DNA from: Fidelibacterota bacterium
GTDB taxonomy: Bacteria; Fidelibacterota; Marinisomatia; SCGC-AAA003-L08; JACNLC01
Length of the DNA: 64,000 nt
Direction of reading: 5' to 3'
NCBI GenBank assembly: GCA_013204025.1
Contig: JABMOW010000107.1
Location: forward strand, 62,001 to 126,000
Shown: positions 8,923 to 20,464 of the stretch, one piece after another
Layout: every line of letters starts with the position of its first letter
Numbering within the stretch: the first letter of the stretch is position 1
The notes under the pieces: generated by a model
Databases searched by the model: none
Told to the model about the DNA's origin: nothing
Seen by the model: the letters and a program-made list of their open reading frames with translations, nothing else
Position numbers and translations under genes: made by a program

Positions 8923-11346
8923 TTAAGGTTTATCTTCCATACGTACATTTAAAGAATCAAACAGAGCGCGGTCCAGCATGTACAGAATATTGAGTTCGTT
9001 ACCCGCAGACCGGAATTTTTTCAATTCGATATAGGTTAGCCCCAGAGCGAAATGTGTTAGCGCATCGTCCGGGCTGATATTCAACGCCTTTTTCAGAGAT
9101 TTCGCCGCTTCCTCAAATTGTCCTAGTCTGAAATAACATTGCCCAACGTAGTAATGTGACCGGGGATCGTCAGAATTTGAACGCAGCACGCGGTTGAAAA
9201 AAGTAATCGCTGGTTGGTAGCTTCCACTGAGAAATAAAGATTCAGCCAATAAGAAATTTGCGATGGGATCTTTTGAATTCACTTGTGTGTAGCGCAACAA
9301 CTTTTCCGCTGCTTCATCGTACATCTCCAACTGCATCAAAGCCACCCCCATCTGATATTGGATCTGTAAATCCTCCGGTGCCAGTTTTGCCGCATTCTGG
9401 AATGATAAAAGCGCTTGCATATATTTGTGCATCCCACCGTATGCCAGTGCCAGCTGATAATGCATTTTCATGGATGGATTTCCACAATCCAAAGCGGTCT
9501 GCAAATATGAAGCTGCACGGAGATAATCCCCTAATTCATTACAGATAATCCCCAGGCGGTAAGAGATATCGCTATCTTCATCATTAAATAAAAGCAGTTC
9601 CTCATACGTATAAAGCGCGTTTTGAAGATCGCCCAGTTGCTCGTAAGCGTAGCCAATCTGATAATAATGAGATGCCTGATCTGGTTCAGAAATTTTCAAC
9701 CTCGTATAAATATCTACGGCTTCAGTGTAACGATGCTCACGGATGAATATATCCCCCAACAGCTTGACGATATTCACGCTGTCCGGGTATTCGATGATAT
9801 AATCCCGCAATGGCTCCATGGCATCTTTGTAATTTTCCTGTCGGTAAAGCAGCTTGCCCAAATAATAGTTAACTTCGGGAATTGCAGACGAAATTCTGCG
9901 GGCTTTATCATAGTGAAGTCGTGCCACATCTGCCTTCAAGATGCTTTCATTGATCCTACCCAGATAGTAATGTGCCCACAAATGCTCGGGATCAATATTT
10001 ATAGCGCTCTGCAATGCTTCAATAGCCCTTGGAAGATTGTTTGATCGGTAATTGGCAACGCCCAGATGAAAATAAGTTTCTGCATTGGCAGGATTTCGGA
10101 CCAGCGCCTGAGTCAAATACGGGATGGCTTTTTCAAACTGCTCCAAGGCAATGTATATGGTCCCCATTTCGAAAAGCGCTCGCGGGTGTTCCGGATCGAT
10201 GGTCAAAACGATTCGCAATGCCTGGATGGCATCTGTGTATTCTTGTAATTGTTTCAGCGTTAGACCGATAGCATACCGGGCATGAATGTCATCCGGTCGG
10301 ATAAATACCGCCTTCTGGTAATTTACCAGAGCATCAAAATATTCGCCCATGGATGAATACAAGTCACCCAATATAAAATATCCGTGGAAATCGTCAGGCT
10401 GGGATTTCACATAATCCAACATATTAAAGGCAGCGGCAGCGGTATCCTGACGAGCCATATTCACCAGAGACAGGTAAAAATCCACTGCATCGTTGGCGTT
10501 ACCGCTGACTTTTTGCAGGATCATGGCGTTGTAAAATCCGTCGTAATGGGCGGTATCCGGGAGTGCAAATTGGTAATAATAATCCACGCCCAGAGATTCG
10601 GTATCCAAAAGAAGTGCGAGGGAAAAACTCTCAACCGCCTCCGTATAAAGTCCAGCATCGATGTATGAATGCCCCAGGGTCATGAGATCATTGGCTTCTT
10701 CATTCCGGGTGAATCTCTGGAAACCCAGTGAGTCGGGGAACAGGCTTTTGAACTGGAATTTTGCCTCCCATGGCGGGACAGACCAGTTAAAAAGAAGAGA
10801 ATCCTCCTGCCAATGCTGATTCATTTCCATCAGTTCGGTCAACCGAGAAGAGATAAACTGTAATCGTTCGTTATCCGCCCTCAAGGCGTACAAATTGATC
10901 AGGTCTTTTAATGGTGTATAAAGATCGGCCTGTGTGTCGATGACCTGACTGTAACGAATTGATACGGCGCGTTGCAGGTAACGGTCCGCCTTATCCAAAT
11001 CGCCGGTGATCATGTAAATCTCTCCAAGGCGCGCTAGTGTGTTAGCGATATCGGGATGGTCTGACCCCAATACGGTTTCCTGCAGGTACAAGATTTTTTC
11101 ATATTCCAGGGCGGCGTCAGTAAATTGCTCCAGTTGTATCAAATCTTCGGCAGATTGTTGGATAACAGATAGAGACAGATTGCTCTGCCCCCACGTGACG
11201 GTGGTAATGGATTGGAACACCAGAAACGACAACAGCGCTATACGATTGCGCTTAAATATCAATAGCAAAAATTGAAAAACATATAAGAATTTATTTACCA
11301 CGGAATTCCAGAAAATTAATTTAGCAAAGTTACCCAGTTTACGCAT
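8923..11346 (-). CDS. Large TPR-repeat protein
   Basis: 807 aa with many TPR units (e.g. 'AHYYLGRINESILKADVARLHYDKARRI', 'DALTHFALGLTYIELKKF'). Confidence 0.9.
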   Translation of the reverse strand: MRKLGNFAKLIFWNSVVNKFLYVFQFLLLIFKRNRIALLSFLVFQSITTVTWGQSNLSLSVIQQSAEDLIQLEQFTDAALEYEKILYLQETVLGSDHPDIANTLARLGEIYMITGDLDKADRYLQRAVSIRYSQVIDTQADLYTPLKDLINLYALRADNERLQFISSRLTELMEMNQHWQEDSLLFNWSVPPWEAKFQFKSLFPDSLGFQRFTRNEEANDLMTLGHSYIDAGLYTEAVESFSLALLLDTESLGVDYYYQFALPDTAHYDGFYNAMILQKVSGNANDAVDFYLSLVNMARQDTAAAAFNMLDYVKSQPDDFHGYFILGDLYSSMGEYFDALVNYQKAVFIRPDDIHARYAIGLTLKQLQEYTDAIQALRIVLTIDPEHPRALFEMGTIYIALEQFEKAIPYLTQALVRNPANAETYFHLGVANYRSNNLPRAIEALQSAINIDPEHLWAHYYLGRINESILKADVARLHYDKARRISSAIPEVNYYLGKLLYRQENYKDAMEPLRDYIIEYPDSVNIVKLLGDIFIREHRYTEAVDIYTRLKISEPDQASHYYQIGYAYEQLGDLQNALYTYEELLLFNDEDSDISYRLGIICNELGDYLRAASYLQTALDCGNPSMKMHYQLALAYGGMHKYMQALLSFQNAAKLAPEDLQIQYQMGVALMQLEMYDEAAEKLLRYTQVNSKDPIANFLLAESLFLSGSYQPAITFFNRVLRSNSDDPRSHYYVGQCYFRLGQFEEAAKSLKKALNISPDDALTHFALGLTYIELKKFRSAGNELNILYMLDRALFDSLNVRMEDKP

Positions 11347-11724
11347 TTAGTTCCAATCACTGACGGATGATCCTTCATGAAAGACGCTTATTTATTAGCG
11401 TCAGGTAAAACCTATTTTTACCCAAATGTTTCAGTTAATTTAGACGAAAAGAGAAAGCGATTTCGTGCAGAGAAAATGAGAGTCGGTGTAGTGGCGGTAG
11501 CAGTTAAGGAATTTTTCGGTAAACTGAAGAGTTTGGAGAGTTAACCAGTGGGGAAAAAGGGGGAGGTGGCAGCAGCAGTAGCAGCGATGAAGAATCGAAA
11601 TTAGGAATGGCGGGGAACGCTGAATGAAGAATGAACACGAATCAGTATAAAGAGTTGACGAGTTGGAGAATTGAGGAATCTTCAAATAGGCAAGGAAGTT
11701 TCAGGCATACCATCCAATATCCTG

Positions 11725-11743
11725 ACCCAAGAGCTTGGGTTTT
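11725..11743. terminator. Short perfect hairpin, possible terminator or regulatory stem-loop
   Basis: ACCCAAG-AG-CTTGGGT followed by TTT in the noncoding gap before dnaE. Confidence 0.3.
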
Positions 11744-11908
11744 GATCGAGAATTCCGCGGGTGGATAATCGGTCTCACTTTTTGTCACCATTGGCCGATT
11801 CATCCCCATTTCTTTCGATGATTATCAGGTACCCCGGAGTAAATTATCTCCCCCAAATGCCGGACAGAAAAAGCAAATACCTAAAATGAAAAATATGACT
11901 GATAATTA

Positions 11909-14900
11909 ATGGCTGAATTCGTACATCTCCACAACCATTCGGATTTCTCCCTGCTGGATGCCGCACAAACCATCGAAATGATGTGCAACCGCTTGGACGA
12001 TCTGGGCATGGATACCATAGCTCTCACTGAACACGGTAACCTGTTTTCCATGATCCCTTTTTACAAGGCTGCGAACAAACGGCATATCAAACCCATCCTC
12101 GGGTGCGAGATCTATGTGAGTATGGGCAACCATAAGGACAGGAAGCAATCCACCGATAGCGCAAAAAAGTGGGGATATCATCATCTGATCCTGCTGGTGC
12201 AAAATGAAACAGGTTACAAAAACCTGATGAAGCTGGTGTCCATCGGATACTTAGAGGGTTTCTACTACCGCCCTCGCGTAGACAAGGAACTGCTTCGTCA
12301 GTACAACGAAGGACTCATTGCCACCAGTGCTTGTCTGGCGGGAGAGCTCACTTATCATGCCTCCTTGGGAAATTATGACAGGGCAAAAGCAGTCGCGTTG
12401 GAATTCCAGGAGATCTTTCCCAACCGTTACTATATCGAACTACAAAATCACGGTATCCCCGAAGAAATTGCGTCGCACCCCATATTGATCAAATTGTCGA
12501 AAGAACTGGAGATTCCCCTTGTTGCCACAAACGACAACCACTATTCAGTCGAAGAAAACTGGAAACCTCACGATGTTCTGTTCTGTCTGGGCACAGGAAA
12601 AGATCTGAGTGACACCAATCGACGTCAGTATGAACCTCGACAGTTTTATGTGAAATCCGCTGACGAAATGTGGAAGCTTTTTAAGGATACTCCCACAGCC
12701 CTGGAGAACACGCTCCGGATTGCCGAATCATGTAGCGTAAACATTGACATGACCACCCTTCACCTGCCACATTTTAAAATCCCGGAAGGCGAAACGGTTA
12801 CGGATGCTGACGAGTACTTAAAAAAATTGTGTGTGTCTGGATTGAAAGAACGGTATTCGAAGATCACAACTGAAATCCAGGCACGATTGACATTTGAGTT
12901 GTCCGTCATAAAAAAAATGAATTTCGCCAATTATTTTCTCATCACACAAGATTTTGTAGCTTATGCGCGATCGCATAACATTCCGGTGGGTCCTGGACGT
13001 GGATCGGCTGCTGGTAGCCTGGTGGCGTACACAACGGGCATTACCAATGTAGACCCCATTAAATATAACTTGTTATTCGAGAGATTTCTGAACCCAGGCC
13101 GAGTCTCCATGCCGGATATTGATATCGATTTCTGTATTGAAGGCCGTGAGCAGGTGATCAATTACATTCGCGATCTTTACGGGCATGAATCTGTGGCACA
13201 GATCATCACTTTTGGAAGAATGAAAACAAAGTCCGTTATCCGGGACGTGGGACGCGTGCTTGGTCTGCCTTATGGCGATGTTGACCGAATCGCAAAGATG
13301 ATCCCCAACGACCCGTCAAAAAAACTCCCTGAACTTCTCCGTATCAGTAAGGACTTGGCAGGGATTGCCGATATAAGCGAAACTCATAAAAATTTGATTG
13401 ACTATTCCAGCGTACTTGAAGGGATGCACCGTCATGCCTCCACTCATGCCGCGGGTGTAGTGATTGCTCCGGGACCCCTGGTAGATTATGTCCCACTCTA
13501 CAAATCACCCAATTCAAAAGATATTGTGACTCAGGTAGAGATGAACTCTTTGGAAGAAATGGGTTTGCTGAAAGTGGACTTTCTTGGGCTTCGCAATCTC
13601 ACTGTTATCGCAAAAGCCGTTAAGATGATAGATGATAATCACGGCATCAAAGTCGATATTGATAACATCAATCTTGAAGAAGAAAAAGTGTATCAACTAT
13701 TCGTTGATGGAAATACAGTGGGTATCTTCCAGTTTGAATCCAAGGGGATGCGGGAATATCTGTTACAGCTCAAACCCACCTGTCTTCAAGATCTCATTGC
13801 CATGAACGCCCTGTACCGGCCTGGACCCATGGGGAACATTCCCGAATTTATTGCCAGAAAACACGGTCATAATAAAATAGAGTATATCCACCCTGATCTT
13901 GAACCCATTCTAAAAGAAACGTACGGGATCATTGTATATCAGGAACAGGTCATGCAGATCAGCTCCACCATCGCAGGATTCACGCTTGCACAGGCAGACG
14001 AGATGCGCCGTGCTATGGGTAAGAAAAAAGCCGATATGATGGCAGCTTTCCGGTTGGATTTTATCAGTGGTGCTATCGAAAATAAGATGAAAGAAGGCGA
14101 AGCGAAATCCATTTATGATCACCTTGAGAAATTTGCCCAGTATGGATTTAATAAAAGTCACTCAACTGCTTATGCAATTGTGGCGTACCAGACAGCCTGG
14201 CTGAAAACCTTTTATCCTGCTGAATTCATCGCAGCGAACCTTACCACTGAAATGGAAAATTTGGATCGCGTGGTGATTCTGATTGAAGAAGCAAAAAATA
14301 TGGGAGTCGCTGTACACCCCCCTGATGTAAATACGTCCTTTTCTGATTTTCGGTCATCGACCAATGGAGAGATTCTTTTTGGGTTGTCGGCGGTTAAAAA
14401 TGTGGGGCACAAAGTCACTGAATGTATCGCGGAAACACGTGAAAGGATGGGGAATTACGCATCAATTTCTGACCTATGTAAAAATATCGAGCCTCATGTG
14501 ATGAACAGAAAAGCCCTGGAAAGTCTCATTGGCGCCGGTGCTTGCGACAGTCTTGTGGGAACCCGAGCACAAAATTTTGCATCCGTGGAATCGGCCTTAT
14601 CCTTTGGCACAAAATTTAATCAGGACCAAGACACACAACAGGTGGATATTTTCGGCAGCGCAGGAGTGGAAACTATCCACGAACCCGAACTTGCAGATGC
14701 CGAACCGTGGACGCAGGAAGAATGCCAGTTAAAGGAAAAAGAGGTTTTGGGTTTCTACTTATCGGGGCATCCGCTGGAAAAATACAAAGAAGAGCTGGTT
14801 GAATTTAGCACGATCTCTATGGAAGATCCAGACCCGAATCACCTCCCAAATGTCATCAGAATTGGTGGGATCATCAGCGATGTTAAACCCAAACTGAATA

Positions 14901-15352
14901 AGAAAAATCAACAGTGGGCGATCGTTGAGCTGTCTGGGATAAGCGGCAAAATGGATATATTTGTTTTTAACGAAGTGTACGAACGGATGAACAAGCTCAT
15001 CGTACCAAACGAACTTGTGTTTATTGAAGGTACACCCTATCGGCAAAATGGAGAAGAAAACACTATACGTATTTCGGCAAAATCCATTATAAAACTAAGC
15101 CGAGCGCGGAAAGAATTCAGCAATAATATTAATATCCGAATTCCATTTAAATTTAACGAGAATATAATCGTGGATGAGTTACAAGCAATGTGCAGCGATA
15201 ACCAAGGGTGGTGCAAACTCGTATTTCACGTTGAACGCTCTGATGGCTCTACTGAGCAGATATTATCCCGAAATACACGAGTGTCTCCAGTTTCGAAATT
15301 TCTGCTAAAATTGCGAACGATGGTGGGAAAGCAGAATGTGTGGATATCCTGA
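11909..15352 (+). CDS. dnaE: DNA polymerase III subunit alpha
   Basis: PHP domain FVHLHNHSDFSLLDAAQTIEMM, VGPGRGSAAGSLVAY, PDIDIDFC. Confidence 0.97.
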   Translation: MAEFVHLHNHSDFSLLDAAQTIEMMCNRLDDLGMDTIALTEHGNLFSMIPFYKAANKRHIKPILGCEIYVSMGNHKDRKQSTDSAKKWGYHHLILLVQNETGYKNLMKLVSIGYLEGFYYRPRVDKELLRQYNEGLIATSACLAGELTYHASLGNYDRAKAVALEFQEIFPNRYYIELQNHGIPEEIASHPILIKLSKELEIPLVATNDNHYSVEENWKPHDVLFCLGTGKDLSDTNRRQYEPRQFYVKSADEMWKLFKDTPTALENTLRIAESCSVNIDMTTLHLPHFKIPEGETVTDADEYLKKLCVSGLKERYSKITTEIQARLTFELSVIKKMNFANYFLITQDFVAYARSHNIPVGPGRGSAAGSLVAYTTGITNVDPIKYNLLFERFLNPGRVSMPDIDIDFCIEGREQVINYIRDLYGHESVAQIITFGRMKTKSVIRDVGRVLGLPYGDVDRIAKMIPNDPSKKLPELLRISKDLAGIADISETHKNLIDYSSVLEGMHRHASTHAAGVVIAPGPLVDYVPLYKSPNSKDIVTQVEMNSLEEMGLLKVDFLGLRNLTVIAKAVKMIDDNHGIKVDIDNINLEEEKVYQLFVDGNTVGIFQFESKGMREYLLQLKPTCLQDLIAMNALYRPGPMGNIPEFIARKHGHNKIEYIHPDLEPILKETYGIIVYQEQVMQISSTIAGFTLAQADEMRRAMGKKKADMMAAFRLDFISGAIENKMKEGEAKSIYDHLEKFAQYGFNKSHSTAYAIVAYQTAWLKTFYPAEFIAANLTTEMENLDRVVILIEEAKNMGVAVHPPDVNTSFSDFRSSTNGEILFGLSAVKNVGHKVTECIAETRERMGNYASISDLCKNIEPHVMNRKALESLIGAGACDSLVGTRAQNFASVESALSFGTKFNQDQDTQQVDIFGSAGVETIHEPELADAEPWTQEECQLKEKEVLGFYLSGHPLEKYKEELVEFSTISMEDPDPNHLPNVIRIGGIISDVKPKLNKKNQQWAIVELSGISGKMDIFVFNEVYERMNKLIVPNELVFIEGTPYRQNGEENTIRISAKSIIKLSRARKEFSNNINIRIPFKFNENIIVDELQAMCSDNQGWCKLVFHVERSDGSTEQILSRNTRVSPVSKFLLKLRTMVGKQNVWIS

Positions 15353-15369
15353 TTAGATGAAAGACTGAA

Positions 15370-15816
15370 GTGGTAGTTGTTCTGCAACGTGTTTCATCGG
15401 CAACAGTGGAAGTGGATGACCTGATCGTCGGTTCCATTAGTAAAGGGTTTCTCCTGCTTTTGGGTGTATATCGAGATGACACGGAATCGGATGCAAAATT
15501 TTTGGTTGATAAAATAGCCGGGTTTCGTATTTTCTCGGACGAAAATCGGAACATGAATTTATCAATTGAAGATGTGAAAGGGTCCATTTTAGTGGTGAGC
15601 CAGTTCACTTTATGTGGTGATTGGCGAAAGGGCAAGCGCCCCGGATTTCAAATGGCAGCACCGCCCGAAGAAGGAAATCGTCTGTACCAATGGTTCGTGA
15701 AAGCGATGCGCGACAAAGGAATTCCAGTTGAAACCGGTGAATTTGGCGCACTGATGAATGTATCGCTCGTCAACGATGGTCCAGTCACATTTGTTTTAGA
15801 TAGCAGGGAAAAATAA
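15370..15816 (+). CDS. dtd: D-aminoacyl-tRNA deacylase
   Basis: VVVLQRVSSATVEVDD... LVVSQFTLCGD..KGKRPGF...GxFGALMNVSLVNDGPVTFVLDS. Confidence 0.95.
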   Translation: MVVVLQRVSSATVEVDDLIVGSISKGFLLLLGVYRDDTESDAKFLVDKIAGFRIFSDENRNMNLSIEDVKGSILVVSQFTLCGDWRKGKRPGFQMAAPPEEGNRLYQWFVKAMRDKGIPVETGEFGALMNVSLVNDGPVTFVLDSREK

Positions 15817-16224
15817 ATGGAAAGAAAAATTCGAGTCATAATGGCGAAACCCGGTCTAGACGGACACGATCGCGGAATCAAAATTTTGGCACGCGCATTC
15901 CGGGATGCCGGGATGGAAGTCATCTATCTGGGGTTGCGACAGACCCCCACAATGATCGTAAATGCCGCCATTCAGGAAGACGCCGATATCATAGCAATAT
16001 CCAGCCTCAACAACGCACACATGGCAGTATTCCCCAAAATATTGAACTTGATGCAAGAAACGGGTATCGGTGATCGGCTACTCACTGGCGGAGGGATCAT
16101 CCCCAAAAAAGATATGGAAAAACTCAACGACATGGGTGTTGGAAAATTGTTTGGTCCTGGAACACCGATTCAGGAAACCATTGACTATATTACAAATTGG
16201 ATCAATGAAAACAGAAAAAACTAA
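15817..16224 (+). CDS. Methylmalonyl-CoA mutase cobalamin-binding subunit
   Basis: [34 protein letters not shown]...GGGIIP (DxHxxG B12-binding motif). Confidence 0.93.
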   Translation: MERKIRVIMAKPGLDGHDRGIKILARAFRDAGMEVIYLGLRQTPTMIVNAAIQEDADIIAISSLNNAHMAVFPKILNLMQETGIGDRLLTGGGIIPKKDMEKLNDMGVGKLFGPGTPIQETIDYITNWINENRKN

Positions 16225-17782
16225 TAAACATCTGACTCGCGAAAAACTGCTCGAAACTCTCGATGGTAAACGAGCTGAGACACTACTGGGTGGTGGCAAA
16301 AACCGGATTGAATCCCAGCACAAAAAAGGAAAACTGACAGCAAGAGAACGGTTGGACATTCTTTTGGATAAAGGATCGTTCCATGAGCTGGATTCGTTTG
16401 TTACTCACCGATCTCACGATTTTGACATGGAAAAATCAAAGATTATGACAGATGGCGTAGTGACGGGTTATGGTTTAATCGATGGACGGAAAGTATTTGT
16501 ATTTTCTCAGGACTTTACCGTATTTGGCGGATCCTTATCTGAAGCTTTTGCAGAAAAAATCTGTAAAATCATGGATATGGCGGTGAAAACAGGTATCCCT
16601 ATCATCGGATTAAATGATTCAGGTGGCGCTCGTATTCAGGAAGGCGTTGTGAGCCTCGCAGGGTATGCGGATATATTTTTAAGAAACACGCTGGCATCTG
16701 GAGTCATTCCTCAAATTTCTGCAATTCTGGGTCCTTGCGCCGGTGGAGCAGTATATTCTCCCGCCATCACGGACTTTGTATTCATGGCGAAAAAGACCAG
16801 TCACATGTTCGTCACAGGCCCCCACGTGGTAAAAACCGTTACCCATGAACAAGTATCCATGGAAGATCTTGGCGGAGCGGACACCCATGCCTCTAAATCC
16901 GGTGTGGCACATTTTGCTTGTGATAACGAAGTGGATGTTCTGCAAAAAATCAGAAAATTGTTTTCATATCTCCCTGACAATAATAGGGAAGATCCTCCGC
17001 GAATTGAATCAGATGATGATCCTGCTCGTGCAGATGTTGAGCTAGATACATTGATACCAATAAATTCCAACAAGCCCTACGACATGCATCAGGTGATTCA
17101 ACTGATCATGGACTGGGACTCCTTTTTTGAAGTTCATGCGGATTATGCTCAAAATATCATTTGTGGGTTTGCCCGTCTGGATGGTCAGGTCATTGGCGTG
17201 GTTGCAAATCAACCAGCTTATCTAGCTGGTGTTCTTGATATCAACGCATCTGTGAAAGCAGCGCGTTTTGTTCGATTTCTAGACGCTTTTAATATTCCCA
17301 TCATCACATTTGTCGATGTACCAGGGTTTCTCCCGGGGACAGAGCAGGAATGGGGTGGAATCATCCGACATGGCGCCAAACTTCTTTATGCATTTGCCGA
17401 AGCAACAGTTCCGAAAATTACACTGATCACTCGCAAGGCTTACGGTGGAGCTTATGATGTGATGTCCTCCAAACACATCCGGGCAGATTTGAATTTTGCA
17501 TGGCCAACTGCAGAAATCGCAGTGATGGGACCCAAGGGTGCTGTTGAAATCATCTGGAAAAAAGATCTGATGAGCGTGGATAACCCTGAAGAAAAAACGG
17601 AAGAACTGGTGGATTATTACAGGGAAAAATTCGCGAATCCATACATTGCTGCAGAACGAGGATACGTTGATGATGTGATTTTACCTCGAACCACACGTAG
17701 CAATCTTATTTCGGGACTAGCAATCCTGGCCACAAAAGTGGATCATAATCCTAAAAAGAAGCATGGGAATATTCCCTTATGA
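16205..17782 (+). CDS. Acyl-CoA (propionyl/methylmalonyl-CoA) carboxylase, carboxyltransferase beta subunit
   Basis: [19 protein letters not shown]..., [66 protein letters not shown]. Likely start ATG 16205. Confidence 0.95.
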   Translation: MKTEKTNKHLTREKLLETLDGKRAETLLGGGKNRIESQHKKGKLTARERLDILLDKGSFHELDSFVTHRSHDFDMEKSKIMTDGVVTGYGLIDGRKVFVFSQDFTVFGGSLSEAFAEKICKIMDMAVKTGIPIIGLNDSGGARIQEGVVSLAGYADIFLRNTLASGVIPQISAILGPCAGGAVYSPAITDFVFMAKKTSHMFVTGPHVVKTVTHEQVSMEDLGGADTHASKSGVAHFACDNEVDVLQKIRKLFSYLPDNNREDPPRIESDDDPARADVELDTLIPINSNKPYDMHQVIQLIMDWDSFFEVHADYAQNIICGFARLDGQVIGVVANQPAYLAGVLDINASVKAARFVRFLDAFNIPIITFVDVPGFLPGTEQEWGGIIRHGAKLLYAFAEATVPKITLITRKAYGGAYDVMSSKHIRADLNFAWPTAEIAVMGPKGAVEIIWKKDLMSVDNPEEKTEELVDYYREKFANPYIAAERGYVDDVILPRTTRSNLISGLAILATKVDHNPKKKHGNIPL

Positions 17783-18468
17783 TCGATTTGAGGGATAAAA
17801 AAGCATTAGAGCACCATTTTGCCGAACATTTTGACACTCCTGTATTTCCAGTGCTGGCAAATATTTATTTTGAAAACGGTGATATGAGCAGAGCCAGGAA
17901 GGTATGTGATATTGGCTTGGGGCATCATCCGTTATCCGCTGAAGGAAAATTTATATTAGCAAAAGTCGATCTGGTGGAAGATAATCTTCCTCAAGCTGAA
18001 AAGAATCTGAAAGAAGTTGTTGAACATTCTAATATCCACGTGAATGCTTTGAGATTGCTCGTAGAGGTACAAACAGCCTTGGGGAGGAGTGTGAAAACAA
18101 TTGGTTCGACAGTGGAAAAAATTGTGGATATCCTTGTCAATGACGAGGAGAGTTTGCGCTGGATTGAAAAAAACAAAGAAGAATTGTCAAAACCGGAAGA
18201 GGAAATATCAGTAGGAGAGCCGGAACCATCTCTAGACTCTGTCAAATCAAAGAAAAATGTATCAGTTTCCGACGGGCAGGGAGGTGGAATAGTCATTGAT
18301 AATCGAATGGCCACACTGACTCTGGCAAAAGTATTCCGACGGCAGAAAAACTTTTCACAAGCCTTAATCGTATTAGATATCGTTGAAAATAAAGGAGGCG
18401 ATGTGAAAAAAATTGAAAAAGAACGAGAAGAAATCTACAAGTTGATAAAAGAACAGGAAATTCACTAA
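17779..18468 (+). CDS. TPR-like protein of unknown function
   Basis: 229 aa with TPR-like helices ([24 protein letters not shown]); overlaps both neighbours by a few bp. Confidence 0.6.
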   Translation: MIDLRDKKALEHHFAEHFDTPVFPVLANIYFENGDMSRARKVCDIGLGHHPLSAEGKFILAKVDLVEDNLPQAEKNLKEVVEHSNIHVNALRLLVEVQTALGRSVKTIGSTVEKIVDILVNDEESLRWIEKNKEELSKPEEEISVGEPEPSLDSVKSKKNVSVSDGQGGGIVIDNRMATLTLAKVFRRQKNFSQALIVLDIVENKGGDVKKIEKEREEIYKLIKEQEIH

Positions 18469-19547
18469 TGACCAATTATCATCGCCGAGTTGAAAAATTA
18501 AATCAACTCGTATCAGAACAGAACTTAGATGGCATTTACATCACATATTTGACAAACGTAAGATATTTAAGTGGATTTACCGGATCCGCCGGACAATTAT
18601 TGATTACACCGGATTCTGCTCATTTTTTCTCTGATACCCGATATGCAGAACAGTCCAAAAAACAGGTAAACAATTGTCAAGTTCATATGATACAAGACAG
18701 TTATTTGAATACATTTCAGAATTCGCAATTATTCGAATCTGGAATGAAAATAGGATTTGAGGCAAACTACATGCCGTACAAATTGTATCTGAACCTAAAG
18801 GACAAATTTCCCGAAATCGAATTTATCCCCACAACAGATATTGTCGAACATATGGCTGCAGTTAAAGATATGGCTGAGATCGAATCTTTGAAATCCGCAG
18901 TAGAAATCACGGATGTGGTTTTTGATGAAATACTCCCGGAACTCAAGGTTGGAGCAATTGAAAAACATATTGCTGCAAAAATCTCCTACTTGTTTAAAAT
19001 GCATGGAGCAGATGGAGATAGCTATGATCCCATTATCGCATCCGGGTGGTTAGGAGCACTTCCACACGCTAGGCCTACTGACAAAGCATTTGAAAAAGGT
19101 GATTTTGTTGTCATGGACTTTGCTGCCATGTATGAAGGTTATCATGCAGATCTAACGAGAACTGTCGTGATTGGTGAAGCCACAGAAAGACACAGGGAAA
19201 TATACCAAATTGTATTGGAATCCCAGTTAACCGGGATCAACACCGCAAAAGCTGGTGTTACTGGTGCTCATGTGGATAAAGCCTGCAGAGACGTGATTGA
19301 GAATTCTGGATATGGAGATAAATTCATTCACTCAACGGGTCATGGCATTGGGTTAGAAATCCACACGTATCCCCGTTTGAATAATCTGAATCAAAAACCA
19401 CTACTCGAGAATTATGTGGTCACAATTGAACCAGGAATTTATATCCCGAAATGGGGAGGCGTACGAATCGAGGATGACTGCTGGATAAATACCGATCATT
19501 GCACACCAATGAACCGATCCACCAAAGAATTATTGGTGCTACGCTGA
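18468..19547 (+). CDS. M24-family Xaa-Pro aminopeptidase
   Basis: VRYLSGFTGSAGQLLI; metal ligands in VVMDFAAMYEGYHADLTRTVVIG, HSTGHGIGLEIH, VVTIEPGIYIP, GGVRIEDD. Confidence 0.93.
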   Translation: MTNYHRRVEKLNQLVSEQNLDGIYITYLTNVRYLSGFTGSAGQLLITPDSAHFFSDTRYAEQSKKQVNNCQVHMIQDSYLNTFQNSQLFESGMKIGFEANYMPYKLYLNLKDKFPEIEFIPTTDIVEHMAAVKDMAEIESLKSAVEITDVVFDEILPELKVGAIEKHIAAKISYLFKMHGADGDSYDPIIASGWLGALPHARPTDKAFEKGDFVVMDFAAMYEGYHADLTRTVVIGEATERHREIYQIVLESQLTGINTAKAGVTGAHVDKACRDVIENSGYGDKFIHSTGHGIGLEIHTYPRLNNLNQKPLLENYVVTIEPGIYIPKWGGVRIEDDCWINTDHCTPMNRSTKELLVLR

Positions 19548-19587
19548 CAATCTATCGGCAACTAACCAACTGAATAAAATAGTGCCA

Positions 19588-20049
19588 ATGAAACTTGATA
19601 AAACTGATATAATGATACTCAACGTGCTCAGAGAAGATGGGCGAATTCCAAATACCGAATTGGCAAAAAAAATTGGTCTTTCCCCTGGCCCAACCCTGGA
19701 ACGGATGAAGAAGCTTGAAAGAAATGGTACCATCACTGGATATTATGCAAAACTCGATGCGGAAAAAATCGGTTTTGGAGTTCAAACCTTTGTCGAGGCT
19801 GTTTTATCGCGACACAAAAAAGACAATATTCTCGAATTCATGGAAGCGGTAAAAAATATCCCGGAAATCATTGGTTGTTACCATATCACAGGCAAAGCAG
19901 ATTTTCTGTTGAAGGTTTATGTGGAAAATATTAAAGATTATGAAGATTTTCTACTACACACACTGAGTACGCTACCCGGATTGCAGCATGTTGAGACCTT
20001 CATCGTCATGCGGTGTGTAAAAAACGAACCAAACCCGCCTGTTAAATAG
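19588..20049 (+). CDS. Lrp/AsnC-family transcriptional regulator
   Basis: LDKTDIMILNVLREDGRIPNTELAKKIGLSPGPTLERMKKLE HTH plus RAM domain. Confidence 0.9.
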   Translation: MKLDKTDIMILNVLREDGRIPNTELAKKIGLSPGPTLERMKKLERNGTITGYYAKLDAEKIGFGVQTFVEAVLSRHKKDNILEFMEAVKNIPEIIGCYHITGKADFLLKVYVENIKDYEDFLLHTLSTLPGLQHVETFIVMRCVKNEPNPPVK

Positions 20050-20077
20050 GCGAGTGCTCCTTTTATTATCTATCCGG

Positions 20078-20464
20078 TTACTGCACCGGAATTAGATGCC
20101 CCAAAATGTACCCCAGAACAATACCGGTGAGTAATGCTATTGTAATCAACCGGTGAGTCATTATATCCTTCCCGTAACCTTTTTTTATCGCCACTGCAGA
20201 AGTAAAATACCCCATACCGTTCAGAAGCCAGAAAAAGGGGATTGTAAATACTTTGATGATGAGAGGACCAATGATAGGAACCATGGCAATCAGCGCGGAC
20301 AGCCCAGCAAACGCCTGCGTAATAAATCCTACCACGATGGTCACAATTGCAATGGCCTTTTTATCTGCACCCAAATACAACATCACCACAACTATCAGGA
20401 AGGTTAATACCAGCGCAAGTATTGTTTTTGGGTTTCCTTTAATGAATTCGATGAGTTTTTTCAT
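20078..20464 (-). CDS. Small integral membrane protein of unknown function
   Basis: About 128 aa from MKKLIEFIKGNPK..., four hydrophobic segments. Confidence 0.55.
   Translation of the reverse strand: MKKLIEFIKGNPKTILALVLTFLIVVVMLYLGADKKAIAIVTIVVGFITQAFAGLSALIAMVPIIGPLIIKVFTIPFFWLLNGMGYFTSAVAIKKGYGKDIMTHRLITIALLTGIVLGYILGHLIPVQ

Noticed and set aside
11440-11685. 81-aa minus ORF in the gap before dnaE
   Set aside because: Low-complexity product of the purine-rich strand; no gene-like features.
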